From Acuticoccus sediminis (GTDB taxonomy: Bacteria; Pseudomonadota; Alphaproteobacteria; Rhizobiales; Amorphaceae), in contig NZ_QHHQ01000005.1 in NCBI RefSeq assembly GCF_003258595.1, positions 310,001 to 374,000 on the forward strand: a stretch of DNA of 64,000 nucleotides, written 5' to 3'. A model generated the notes under the pieces. It was given only the letters and a program-made list of their open reading frames with translations. It was not told the origin of the DNA and did no database searches. Shown here piece after piece: positions 19,774-28,426 of the stretch; position 1 is the first letter of the stretch, and each line of letters begins with the position of its first letter. Made by a program: the position numbers and the translations under genes.

Positions 19774-20846
19774 GGGCGCGCGCCCACCATCGCCGCCCGC
19801 TTCATCAGCTCCGTGAGACGCGAGAGGCCGGCGGCGAGGTCGTTCGCGGCCGCGAACGCGGCGGCGTTGCGGGACATCGCCGCGAGCCGCGCCGGATCGT
19901 CGAGGAGCGACAGGACCGCCCCGGCGATGGCGTCCGGGTCGCCGGGGTCGACGAGGATGCCGGTCTCGCCGTCCCTGACGATGTCCACCACGCCGGGCGA
20001 GCGGCCGCCGACCACCGGCAATCCCGCCGCCTGCGCCTCCAGGAACGCGAAACCGAAGGGCTCGTCGATCGCCGGCCACACGAAGAGGGACGAACGGGCG
20101 AAGAGGTCGGCGAGCGCCTCCTGGTCGAGGAGGCCGCAGAAGGTCCCGGGGGGGAACAGCGGCTCGAGCGCGTCCCGCTCCGGGCCCTCGCCCGCGAGGG
20201 TGAGGGTCGCGCCGGGCCGGGCGGCGCGGATCCTGGCGTAGGCGTCGGCGAGGACGCGCACGCTGTCGGCCTTGCGCCCCGGCCGCAGCATCGCCGCGCA
20301 GGCGAGGGTTTCGGGGACGCGCCCGGCCGAAGCGCGGAAGGGAGCGACGTCCACGAAGGGCGGCACGCGCATCACCTTGTCCGGCGCGAAGGCGGACAGC
20401 GCCGCCGCGTCGTGCTCCGTCACCGCGCCGAGCGCGCCGGCGATCGACAGCGCCCGGTCGGCGAGGGCGAAGCCCCGCGCCCAGGGGCCCCTCGCCCGCT
20501 TCTCGGCGCGGCTCGCCTCGACGATGGCGTAGGGGCAGCCGAACAGCCGGGCGAGCGGCGGCCCGAGGAGATCTGGCGCCTTGTGGTAGTTGTGGTAGGT
20601 GAGGATCGCGTCGGGCGCGAGCCCGCGCAGCCACGTGTCGGCGATGCGCCCCACCTCGGCGGACGCCTCGGCCTCCACCGCGGCGAGATCGTCGGGCGTG
20701 CGGCACCATGTGCGCAGCGTCGAGGGCAGCACGACATCATGGCCGCCGGCCTCCAGCGCCGCGCGGATCAGTCTCGCGAAGGTGCGGTCGCCCGAAGGCA
20801 CCGGGTGGTCCGGCGGCTTCATCGGCGTCAGAAGCGCGATCCGCAT
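19770..20846 (-). CDS. GT4-family glycosyltransferase
   Basis: The 358-residue GT-B enzyme is recognisable by DRTFARLIRAALEAGGHDV in the acceptor half and by DEPFGFAFLEAQAAGLPVV, the E-x7-E donor-binding signature of family GT4. The start at 20846 overlaps the preceding gene's stop (TGATG). GT4 enzymes retain the anomeric configuration and use nucleotide sugars; the sugar cannot be told. It acts presumably on the cytoplasmic side of the inner membrane together with its three glycosyltransferase neighbours. Confidence 0.83.
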   Translation of the reverse strand: MRIALLTPMKPPDHPVPSGDRTFARLIRAALEAGGHDVVLPSTLRTWCRTPDDLAAVEAEASAEVGRIADTWLRGLAPDAILTYHNYHKAPDLLGPPLARLFGCPYAIVEASRAEKRARGPWARGFALADRALSIAGALGAVTEHDAAALSAFAPDKVMRVPPFVDVAPFRASAGRVPETLACAAMLRPGRKADSVRVLADAYARIRAARPGATLTLAGEGPERDALEPLFPPGTFCGLLDQEALADLFARSSLFVWPAIDEPFGFAFLEAQAAGLPVVGGRSPGVVDIVRDGETGILVDPGDPDAIAGAVLSLLDDPARLAAMSRNAAAFAAANDLAAGLSRLTELMKRAAMVGARP

Positions 20847-22060
20847 CAGGCCGCCTGGCGGGCCGACATCGTCTGTGTGAGGCGCGCGGCGATGTGGTCG
20901 AGGCCGGGGTCCGGCGAGAAATGCGACGTGACGCGGGCGGCCCCGGCCTGGCCGAGCCGGGTGCGCGTCTCCGGCGACGCCGCGAGGTCGGCGAGCGCCT
21001 TGCCGAGCGCCGCGGCGTCGCGCGGCGGGACCAGGATGCCCGTCTCCGCGGTGACGATCTCCGGCACGGCCGAGACCTCGGTCGAGACCACCGGCAGCCC
21101 CATCGCCATCGCCTCCATGATGACGTTGGGGAGACCGTCCCGGTCGCCGTTCCTGGCGATGCGGCTCGCCAGCACGAAGACGTCGGCCCGCCTGTAGGCC
21201 GCCACGACGTCCTCGCGCGGCAGCGCGCCGAGGAAGGCGATGCGGTCGGCGATCCCGAGCCGTTCGGCGAGCCCGGTGAGGTCCTTCACCAGGCCGCCGC
21301 CGCCGACATGCTCGAACCGCCAGTCGACGTCGAGCCTCGCGAGTGCCCTGAAGACGTCGTCGAGGCCCTTCTTCTCCACCGCGCGGCAGACCGAGAGGAT
21401 GCGCAGCGGCCCCTCTCCGCGCTTCGCCTCGGGATGGAACAGCGAAAGGTCGAGGCCGTGGTAGACGAGGTCCACGCTCCGGCCCCTCGGCGCCAGGCGG
21501 TCGAGGACGTCGCGGTTCGCGGCGGTACAGGTGGTGCCCCACTCCGCGTCGGCGATCTTCTCCCGCAGGTCCCACTCCGGCGTCGTGTAGATGTCCTTGG
21601 CGTGGGCCGAGAAGGCGTAGGGCACGCCCGTCATCAGCGAGGCGTAGCGGGCGACCGAGGCCGGGGTGTGGAGGTAGTGGACGTAGATCGCCCCCGTCCC
21701 TTCCGGGAGTTCCGCGGCGAGGACGGCGGCCTGCCCCCAGCGGCGCCGGCGGCTCGCCGAGGGATCGCGCTCCAGGTCGCGGCGGTAGGCGGCCTCGGCG
21801 CGGGCATAGCCGGGGAGACCCTCGGCGATGCGCCGCGCGGCCCTCACGCGGGCGGGGTCGTCCTTCAGGTACTCCGGCAGGTAGAGCACCGGCGCGGTGA
21901 TCTGCCGGTGCACCTCGTGGACCGCGCTCTCCGTCGGGTGGCGCAGCGACACGATGGTGAGGTCGATCCCGCGGCGCTGGAGGCCGAGGATCTCCTGGGC
22001 GATGAAGGTTTCCGACAGGCGCGGATAGCCCTTCACCACGACGGCGACGCGACCTCCCAT
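20846..22060 (-). CDS. GT4-family glycosyltransferase, colanic-acid/WcaL type
   Basis: From the ATG at 22060 the product has 404 residues; a longer frame to 22156 would only add sequence encoded opposite its neighbour's end. The beginning VVVKGYPRLSETFIAQEILGL is typical of exopolysaccharide GT4 enzymes, and the donor site is NGDRDGLPNVIMEAMAMGLPVV. HYLHTPASVARYASLMTGVPYAFSAHAKDIY also matches this branch. Its start overlaps the previous gene's stop (TGATG). It is one of four tandem glycosyltransferases, so it likely adds one sugar in an exported glycan. Confidence 0.85.
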   Translation of the reverse strand: MGGRVAVVVKGYPRLSETFIAQEILGLQRRGIDLTIVSLRHPTESAVHEVHRQITAPVLYLPEYLKDDPARVRAARRIAEGLPGYARAEAAYRRDLERDPSASRRRRWGQAAVLAAELPEGTGAIYVHYLHTPASVARYASLMTGVPYAFSAHAKDIYTTPEWDLREKIADAEWGTTCTAANRDVLDRLAPRGRSVDLVYHGLDLSLFHPEAKRGEGPLRILSVCRAVEKKGLDDVFRALARLDVDWRFEHVGGGGLVKDLTGLAERLGIADRIAFLGALPREDVVAAYRRADVFVLASRIARNGDRDGLPNVIMEAMAMGLPVVSTEVSAVPEIVTAETGILVPPRDAAALGKALADLAASPETRTRLGQAGAARVTSHFSPDPGLDHIAARLTQTMSARQAA

Positions 22061-23283
22061 CAGCGCACGAGGCTCAGGCGGCTGTAGTGGGGCATGCGCG
22101 TCTTGCGGTGGGACAGGATCTCCTCGGTCCGCGCATTGATGGTTTCGAGGCCGCACAGAAGCTCGTCGAAGCCTGCGGCGGAGGGGGGCTGGCGTTCAGG
22201 CAGCTCGGCGAGCGCGTCGACCATTCGCTCCACGTTGGGGTAGTCGTCGATGGGAAGGCACGTGAGAAGTCCTGCCGCCTCCGCCTTGCGGGCACGGATC
22301 GCCTGCTCGCGCCGGGGCACGACACGCGGCACCAGCAGCGTCGGTTTGTCGAACGACAGGATCTCGCAGAAGATGTTGTAGCCGCCCATGCCGACGATCG
22401 CGGTCGCCTCGTTCATCAGCTTCTCGATCACCGGGGTGAAGCGGATGACGTGGACGTCGCGCAGCGCCTCGGCGCGGGCCTTGAACTCGGCCTGCTTCTC
22501 CGTCGGCATGAAGGGGCCGAGGACGACGAGGGCGGGGAAGAGCGGTCGCTCGTGCGCCTCGTAGGCGCGCAGCACCCAGTCGACGAGCTCCATCCCGTCG
22601 CCGCCGCCGCCGGGCGTCACGAGGATGAAGGGCTCCTCGTCGAACGGGTTCAGCTCGGCGGTGGAGTCCCCGTTGGGCAGCTCCCGCTTCAGGTAGCCGG
22701 TGTACAGCATCTTGTCGCGCACGCCGTCGGGGACGCAGACGCCCTCCAGCGGGTCGTGCACCTCGGCTTTGCCGTAGACCCAGATCTCGTCGTAGAGCTC
22801 CTCGAGCGCCGCGACGGCGTGCTTGCGCTCCCACTCGTCGGCGAGGCTCGCCGGGTCGTCCATGACGTCGCGCAGGCCGAGGACGAGGCGGCAGCGACGC
22901 TCCTTCAGCATCTCGAGCGTGGGCTGCACCTCGCCGCGCAGGCCGAGCGGCTCCTTGTCGACGATGACGATGTCGGGATCGAAGACGTCGGCCGTGTGCT
23001 CGATGATCGACGCGCGCAGGCGCAGCATCTCCTCGATCCCGAGCGAAAGGGAATGTGATGAGTAGGCGCCGTCGCGGAGCTTGATTACGCCCGGCACGCG
23101 CACGAAATCCACCCGCGACCGGAAATCGAAGCTGCCAATGATCGGGGATCCGGACAGGATGATGACGGACAGCGTATCCATGGCACCGACCATGGAATGC
23201 GCGATCGCCCGGCAACGTCGCAAGTGTCCCAACCCGAACGAATCGTGCGAATAGATCAGGATGCGGGGATGATTGTTCGGCAT
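22060..23283 (-). CDS. Predicted glycosyltransferase, GT28-like, first gene of the leftward cluster
   Basis: The 407-residue product starts with ILIYSHDSFGLGHLRRCRAIAHSM, the GLGH loop of GT28-type and related glycosyltransferases. Its C-terminal half has GMGGYNIFCEILSFDKPTLLVPR, a typical donor-binding segment for such enzymes. The spacing of 207 bp to the divergent ABC transporter gene indicates a shared control region. Every gene after it (three glycosyltransferases, deacetylase-like protein, ruvX) overlaps its predecessor, which makes this the leader of a six-gene transcript. Donor and acceptor are unknown. Confidence 0.82.
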   Translation of the reverse strand: MPNNHPRILIYSHDSFGLGHLRRCRAIAHSMVGAMDTLSVIILSGSPIIGSFDFRSRVDFVRVPGVIKLRDGAYSSHSLSLGIEEMLRLRASIIEHTADVFDPDIVIVDKEPLGLRGEVQPTLEMLKERRCRLVLGLRDVMDDPASLADEWERKHAVAALEELYDEIWVYGKAEVHDPLEGVCVPDGVRDKMLYTGYLKRELPNGDSTAELNPFDEEPFILVTPGGGGDGMELVDWVLRAYEAHERPLFPALVVLGPFMPTEKQAEFKARAEALRDVHVIRFTPVIEKLMNEATAIVGMGGYNIFCEILSFDKPTLLVPRVVPRREQAIRARKAEAAGLLTCLPIDDYPNVERMVDALAELPERQPPSAAGFDELLCGLETINARTEEILSHRKTRMPHYSRLSLVR

Positions 23284-23430
23284 GGACCCCTCGACCCGGA
23301 CCGCGGCCGATGCTCGGCAACTGTCTGTATATCAGAGCTATGCGTCAGGGACGCCAGTGACGCAACATCAACGGGGGACGAGCGGCCGGCGTAGGGATAC
23401 TGTCGACGGCCGAGCGTGGCCCATCTGCTT

Positions 23431-23457
23431 CGCAATCGCGGCTTTTTTGCGATTGCG
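23431..23457 (+). promoter_or_regulatory. Hairpin in the leader of the ABC transporter operon
   Basis: CGCAATCGC (23431-23439) and GCGATTGCG (23449-23457) form a perfect 9-base stem around GGCTTTTTT, 33 bases before the ATG. It may be a leader hairpin or a protein-binding palindrome. The T-run lies in the loop, not after the stem, so it is not a normal terminator. Confidence 0.45.
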
Positions 23458-23490
23458 GCGGATCGGGACAATGATAAGCTAAAGGGCACG

Positions 23491-26112
23491 ATGGAACGAA
23501 ACCTCTTCGGCTTTATTTGGCGCTATTCCAAGCGTCAGCAGATCGTCATCCTCGCGCTGACGGTATGCTCGTTCCCCATCCTCTACATGACACTGGAACT
23601 GCCGAAGTGGATCGTCAATGACGCGATCTCCGGCACCGATTTCCCCAAGATGTTCTGGGGTTTCGAACTGGGGCAGATCCCCTACCTGATCGCCCTCTGC
23701 GCCTGCTTCCTCTTCCTCGTGGTCGCCAACAACGGCGTCAAGTACACCCTCAACATCTACAAGGGCATCGCCGGCGAACGCATGCTGCGGCGCCTGCGCT
23801 TCATGCTCTACAACTCCATCCTGCGGTTCCGGCTCCCGCGGTTCCGCAGGGTGTCGGGCGGCGAGCTGATCCCGATGATCACCGCCGAGGTGGAGGACGT
23901 CGGCGTCTTCATCGGCGAGGCGATCGCGACCCCCGCCTTCCAGGGCGGCACGCTCCTCGTCTACACGGTCTTCATCTTCGCCCAGGACCCCTTCCTGGGC
24001 GCCGCCGCGATCTCGCTCTACCCGATCCAGGGCTACATCATCCCGAAGCTGCAGAAGCGGGTGATCCAGCTCTCGCGCGAGCGCATCATCAATATCCGCG
24101 CCATCTCCGAACGCATCAACGAGACGGTGAGCGCGGCCGCCGACATCCATGCCAACGACACGTCCCGCTGGCACATGGCGGACCTGTCGGACCGACTGTT
24201 CCTCAACTATCGGATCCGGCTGGCGATTTTCCGCCGCAAGTACATGATTAAGTTCATCAATAATTTCATGAACCAGCTGCCGCCGTTCTTCTTCTATTCG
24301 GTCGGCGGCTACCTCGTGATCCAGGGCAACCTGTCCTTCGGTGCGCTCGTCGCGGTGCTGGCGGCCTACAAGGACCTCGCCTCGCCGTGGAAGGAGCTGC
24401 TCGACTGGTATCAGACCCTCGCCGGCGTGAAGGTGAAGTACGAGACCGTCGTCGAGAACTTCGACGTCGACGACGCGATGCCGCCGGAGCGGATCAAAGG
24501 TGAGCCCGACGGCCCGATCGAGCTCACCAGCCTCGACCTCGCCCTCAACTCCGTCTCGGCGAGCGGCGGCGGCAGCGGGCAGGAGATCATCGACGTCACG
24601 CTGGAGGTGGAGTACGGCAACCGCCTCGCGGTCTACGGCGCCGACGGCTCGGGCCGGACCGAGCTCGTCATGAGCCTGTGCGGCCTGCTGAGCCCCATGG
24701 CCGGGCGCAGCACCATCGGCGGCCGCCGCTTCGACGACCTGCCGCATCAGACCATCGCCCGGCACATCTCCTACGTCGGCTCCGACCCCTACCTCTTCAA
24801 CGAGACGATCCGCTCCAACATCGTCTACGGCCTCAGGACCGACCCGATCGAGGAGGACGGCGACCACCTCGCGGACCTGCGCCAGGTCGAGGCCTCGCTC
24901 ACCGGCAACTCGCTGCACGACATCTCCGCGACGTGGGAGGATCTCAGCCGCGCCGGCGTCGACGCGCAGGACGAGTTCGACGACATGCTGATCGAGCTCG
25001 TCCAGCTCGTCGGGCTGGAGGCCGACCTCTACCGGCTCGGCCTCGCGTCCTACTCGTTCGAGAACCGCGACCCCGGATTCGACGAGAAGATCCTGAAGGC
25101 CCGGGCCGACGTCGTGCGCCGCGTCCAGGAGGACAAGAGCTGGAAGGGCCTCGTCGCCCTGTGGGACCGGGACGGCTTCAACCACTCCGCGACGATCGGC
25201 GAGAACGTGCTCTACGGCGTCCCCAAGACCGTCGGCACGCCGGTGTGGTCGGCCGCGTCGGACCCGGCGGTCATGAACGCGCTCGTCAAGGCGGGCATCG
25301 CCGACCGGCTCGTCGGCATGGGCGCCGATGTCGCAGCCACCATGATCGAGCTGTTTTCCGACACCGGCGCCGATGCCTCGCTGATCGGCGACTACTCGTT
25401 CCTGTCGGCGGAGGAGATCCCGCAGTTCACCGAGCGCCTGCGCCGCCACAAGGCGGGAGAGGACCTCTCCAAGGCGGACCGGGCGAGCTTCGTGGGGCTG
25501 GCGTTCCGGATCATTCCGGGCCGTCACCGCATTGTCACGCTGACGGAGCAAGACGAGCAGCAGATGGTCGAGGCCCGCGGCGTCATCCACGAGACGCTGA
25601 AGGACGACCCGAACTACGCCCTATTCGACGCCAACACAGTGATCGCCCCCCTGTCCATCGAAGAGAACATCCTGTTCGGCAAGCCGCGCGTCGACCGCCG
25701 CGGCGCCTCGGACAAGATCGACGCGCTGCTGCGCGACACCACCCGTGCGCTGGGCCTGCGCGAGCCCATCGCCAGGGCCGGCCTCAACTTCAACGTCGGC
25801 ATTGCCGGCGGCCGGCTCTCGTCCGGACAGCGCCGCCGCGTCGGCCTGATCCGCGCGCTCGTCAAGAAACCCGAAATTCTCATCCTCGACAGCGTGGTCG
25901 ACGGGGACCGTCAGCTCCTCTCGCGCGTTCTGGGTGCAGTACAGTCGAGCACAGTCGTCGTCGGGACCACGGATCCGAAGGTCGCTGAAGCCATGGAATC
26001 GGTCGCAGTCATGCGTGATGGCAGGTTGGTTGCACGCGGTCGATGGGATAGCGTGAAGAACATCGCCGTCTACGGCGAAGATGACGAAGCTCGGGAGAAG
26101 GAGGCGTCATGA
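23491..26112 (+). CDS. ABC exporter-like protein with an expanded, altered nucleotide-binding domain
   Basis: This 873-residue protein has an exporter-type membrane domain (about residues 1-320) fused to an ATPase domain of about 530 residues, more than twice the usual size. Walker A is GADGSGRT (383-390), with Arg for Lys; the signature is LSSGQRRR (776-783); Walker B is ILILDS (796-801), with Ser in place of the catalytic Glu; and the H-loop region reads VVVGTTDP, with no His. The Q-loop region (HISYVGSDPYLFNETIRSN) at about 425 is followed by some 320 extra residues before the signature, containing two further ENVLYG/ENILFG segments. The start at 23491 follows AAAGGG. The gene overlaps the next by ATGA. 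Export of a glycan is inferred from the divergent glycosyltransferases only. Confidence 0.85.
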   Translation: MERNLFGFIWRYSKRQQIVILALTVCSFPILYMTLELPKWIVNDAISGTDFPKMFWGFELGQIPYLIALCACFLFLVVANNGVKYTLNIYKGIAGERMLRRLRFMLYNSILRFRLPRFRRVSGGELIPMITAEVEDVGVFIGEAIATPAFQGGTLLVYTVFIFAQDPFLGAAAISLYPIQGYIIPKLQKRVIQLSRERIINIRAISERINETVSAAADIHANDTSRWHMADLSDRLFLNYRIRLAIFRRKYMIKFINNFMNQLPPFFFYSVGGYLVIQGNLSFGALVAVLAAYKDLASPWKELLDWYQTLAGVKVKYETVVENFDVDDAMPPERIKGEPDGPIELTSLDLALNSVSASGGGSGQEIIDVTLEVEYGNRLAVYGADGSGRTELVMSLCGLLSPMAGRSTIGGRRFDDLPHQTIARHISYVGSDPYLFNETIRSNIVYGLRTDPIEEDGDHLADLRQVEASLTGNSLHDISATWEDLSRAGVDAQDEFDDMLIELVQLVGLEADLYRLGLASYSFENRDPGFDEKILKARADVVRRVQEDKSWKGLVALWDRDGFNHSATIGENVLYGVPKTVGTPVWSAASDPAVMNALVKAGIADRLVGMGADVAATMIELFSDTGADASLIGDYSFLSAEEIPQFTERLRRHKAGEDLSKADRASFVGLAFRIIPGRHRIVTLTEQDEQQMVEARGVIHETLKDDPNYALFDANTVIAPLSIEENILFGKPRVDRRGASDKIDALLRDTTRALGLREPIARAGLNFNVGIAGGRLSSGQRRRVGLIRALVKKPEILILDSVVDGDRQLLSRVLGAVQSSTVVVGTTDPKVAEAMESVAVMRDGRLVARGRWDSVKNIAVYGEDDEAREKEAS

Positions 26113-26567
26113 GCATCGACACGGACGCCGCCGCGCTCCGCAAGATCCCGCTGTTCCGCGGGATCGAAGACCAAAAGCTCCGACTCCTGGCCTTCATGTC
26201 CGAGCGCGTGCGGTTCGACGAAGGCGAAAACCTCGTCGAAGAAGGCGACTTCGGCGACGTCGCCTACATCATCCTCTCCGGCCGGGCCGATGTCCTGGTC
26301 GGCTCCCCCAGCGGGGAACAACTGGTGGCCACCGTCTCGGAGAACGACTTCGTCGGCGAAATCGCTCTCCTGATCGACGTGCCCCGAACCGCCACCGTAC
26401 GAGCGACATCCGACGTCGTCGCGCTGGCGGTCACCAAGGAACACTTCTTCAAGCTCCTCAGCAACTTCCCGGACATGGCGCTGGAGGTGATGCGGGCCCT
26501 GGCCCATCGTCTGGAGCGAACGACCCGCGAATTCGGCCGCCTGCGCGCCGCGGTTGCCAACACGTGA
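26109..26567 (+). CDS. Cyclic-nucleotide-binding-domain protein
   Basis: The 152-residue protein consists almost only of a cNMP-binding (CAP_ED) beta barrel: PLFRGIEDQKLRLLAFM at the start, FDEGENLVEEGDFGDVAYIILSGRADV in the barrel, and the phosphate-binding cassette FVGEIALLIDVPRTATVRA (about residues 81-99), with the Glu and Arg that contact the ribose and cyclic phosphate. It has no DNA-binding domain, so it probably acts by protein contact. It overlaps both neighbours (ATGA with the ABC gene, GTGA with the hydrolase gene), so the three products should be made together. The ligand (cAMP, cGMP or other) is not decided by sequence. Confidence 0.9.
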   Translation: MSIDTDAAALRKIPLFRGIEDQKLRLLAFMSERVRFDEGENLVEEGDFGDVAYIILSGRADVLVGSPSGEQLVATVSENDFVGEIALLIDVPRTATVRATSDVVALAVTKEHFFKLLSNFPDMALEVMRALAHRLERTTREFGRLRAAVANT

Positions 26568-27439
26568 CGAAGCGCAACCCCGACACGCTCTCGCTGACCA
26601 TCTGGGGCGCCCGCGGCTCGATCCCGGCGCCCGGCCCGCACACCCTGCGCTACGGCGGCGAGACGACGTGTCTGGAGATCCGCGCCGGATCGCATGTCCT
26701 CCTGATCGACTGCGGCTCCGGGGCGCGAAGCTGCGGCGCCGCCTTCGCCCAGGAGGGCATCGAGCAGCTCGACGTCCTGTTCACGCACACGCACATGGAC
26801 CACCTGTGCGGGCTGCCGTTCTTCTGCTCCGCCTACGACCCCAACTGCGCCGTCAGCCTGTGGGCCGGCCACATCCCCCCCGGCGGCACGCTGGAGGAGA
26901 TCGTCGAGCGGATGATGAGCCCGCCGATCTTCCCCGTCGCGACCTCGGCGCTGCGCAACACGGTGTTCCGCTCCTTCCGCGCCCGCCAGACCTTCACCCT
27001 CGACTCCGGCCTTTCGATCGCCTCGACCCGGCTGAACCACCCCGGCAACGGCTGCGGCTACCGGATCGAGTGGGGCGGCTCCTCGATCGCGATCATCACC
27101 GACCACGAGCACGGCGACGACATGATCGACGACGCCATCGCCGAGTTCGTGACCGGCGCCGACCTCATGATCTACGACGCGATGTACCTCGAGGAGGAAT
27201 ACCCGAAGTACGTCGGCTGGGGCCATTCGACGCCGACGCAGGCGCTCGACCTCGCCGCCCGCGCGGGTGTCGCGATCCCGATGATCTTCCACCACGACCC
27301 GTCCCGCAGCGACGACGCGCTCGACATGGTGGCGCGCGAGGTCGCGACGCAGCTCCCCGGCGCCCAGGTGGCCACCCAGGGGCAGACGATCCACCTGACG
27401 AACGGCAAGGTCGAGATCGGCACCAGCCGCGCCGCCTGA
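26564..27439 (+). CDS. Metallo-beta-lactamase-fold hydrolase
   Basis: The 291-residue product starts at a GTG overlapping the cNMP gene's stop. The metal-binding motif is THTHMDHLCG (HxHxDH, about residues 65-74). Later metal ligands are likely in LNHPGNGCGYRIEWG and ITDHEHGDD, with a final HHDPSRSDD. The opening LTIWGARGSIPAPGP...YGGETTC is typical of the RNase Z/PhnP-like branch, which includes phosphodiesterases. Because it is encoded with a cyclic-nucleotide sensor, a phosphodiesterase acting on a cyclic nucleotide or phosphodiester is attractive, but this is inference. It has no signal peptide, so it is probably cytoplasmic. Confidence 0.87.
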   Translation: MTKRNPDTLSLTIWGARGSIPAPGPHTLRYGGETTCLEIRAGSHVLLIDCGSGARSCGAAFAQEGIEQLDVLFTHTHMDHLCGLPFFCSAYDPNCAVSLWAGHIPPGGTLEEIVERMMSPPIFPVATSALRNTVFRSFRARQTFTLDSGLSIASTRLNHPGNGCGYRIEWGGSSIAIITDHEHGDDMIDDAIAEFVTGADLMIYDAMYLEEEYPKYVGWGHSTPTQALDLAARAGVAIPMIFHHDPSRSDDALDMVAREVATQLPGAQVATQGQTIHLTNGKVEIGTSRAA

Positions 27440-27478
27440 GCGCCGCCCTCCGCCTCGACGCCGCTCGCAGGCGCCCCC

Positions 27479-27532
27479 TCGCCTCGCTGGCGGCCCTCCA
27501 CTCGCTGGCGCCCCTCGTCTCGCTGGCGGCCC
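27479..27532. repeat. 18-bp tandem repeat, three copies
   Basis: Three adjacent 18-base units start at 27479, 27497 and 27515, each containing CTCGCTGGCG(G)CCC. They lie in the short gap after the metallo-beta-lactamase-fold gene. The period is a multiple of three, but no gene reads through. Confidence 0.7.
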
Positions 27533-27645
27533 TGCCCGCGCCGCCACGCGCCACGGCACGGCGCGGCGGATCGTCAGACGACCCTTGCGGGCCCGCCGGA
27601 GCTTCGGGCAAACATCGTTTCATAAAATTCGCAAAGGAACGATCG

Positions 27646-28407
27646 ATGAAGCTCTCCGAAGCCCCTGCCGCGGTCGTCACGGGAGGCGCCTCCGGTCTCG
27701 GCGCGGCCACGGCGCGCCGTCTCGCCGCCGAGGGCGCCAAGGTCGCCCTCTTCGACCTCAACGACGGCACCGAGGTCGCCCGGGAGATCGGCGGCACCTA
27801 CCACAAGGCGGACGTGACGAGCGAGGAGAGCCTCAAGGCGGCCTTCGCCGAGGCCCGCGCCGCGCACGGCCAGGAGCGCATCCTCGTCAACTGCGCGGGG
27901 ATCGCGCCGGCGGCCAAGACGATCTCGCGCGGCGAGCTCCACTCCTTCGAACTCTACGCCAAGACCATCGACATCAACCTGATCGGCACCTTCCGCGCGT
28001 CCGCGCTGTCGGCGATCGGCATGACCGGGCTCGACCCGATCACGGCGGACGGCGAGCGGGGCGTCATCATCATGACGGCGTCGGTGGCCGCGTTCGACGG
28101 CCAGGTCGGCCAGGTCGCCTACGCCGCGTCGAAGGGCGGCGTCGCGGCCCTGACGCTGCCGCTGGCGCGCGAGATGAGCCAGTTCGGCATCCGCGTCGCC
28201 ACGATCGCGCCCGGCATCTTCGAGACGCCGATGCTGAAGGGCCTGCCGGAGAAGGCGCAGGCCTCCCTCGGCGAGCAGGTCCCCTTCCCCAAGCGCCTCG
28301 GCAAGCCGGAGGAATATGCGGACCTCGCCAAATTCATCGTCGAGAGCCCGATCCTGAACGGCGAGGTGATCCGCCTCGACGGCGCCATCCGCATGGCCCC
28401 CCGCTGA
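27646..28407 (+). CDS. Short-chain dehydrogenase, 3-hydroxyacyl-CoA dehydrogenase type II-like
   Basis: The 253-residue SDR has the NAD motif TGGASGLG (about residues 13-20), NCAG (from about 83), and the catalytic Ser and Tyr/Lys in MTASVAAFDGQVGQVAYAASKGG (YAASK). The arrangement and AFDGQVGQVAY resemble HSD17B10-type 3-hydroxyacyl-CoA or 2-methyl-3-hydroxybutyryl-CoA dehydrogenases, which act in fatty acid or isoleucine breakdown. AAAGGAA lies before the ATG. The next gene downstream encodes an acyl-CoA dehydrogenase, a natural partner in beta-oxidation, although a cluster of hairpins lies between. Confidence 0.88.
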   Translation: MKLSEAPAAVVTGGASGLGAATARRLAAEGAKVALFDLNDGTEVAREIGGTYHKADVTSEESLKAAFAEARAAHGQERILVNCAGIAPAAKTISRGELHSFELYAKTIDINLIGTFRASALSAIGMTGLDPITADGERGVIIMTASVAAFDGQVGQVAYAASKGGVAALTLPLAREMSQFGIRVATIAPGIFETPMLKGLPEKAQASLGEQVPFPKRLGKPEEYADLAKFIVESPILNGEVIRLDGAIRMAPR

Positions 28408-28426
28408 CGGATTGCTGACGCTCCGA

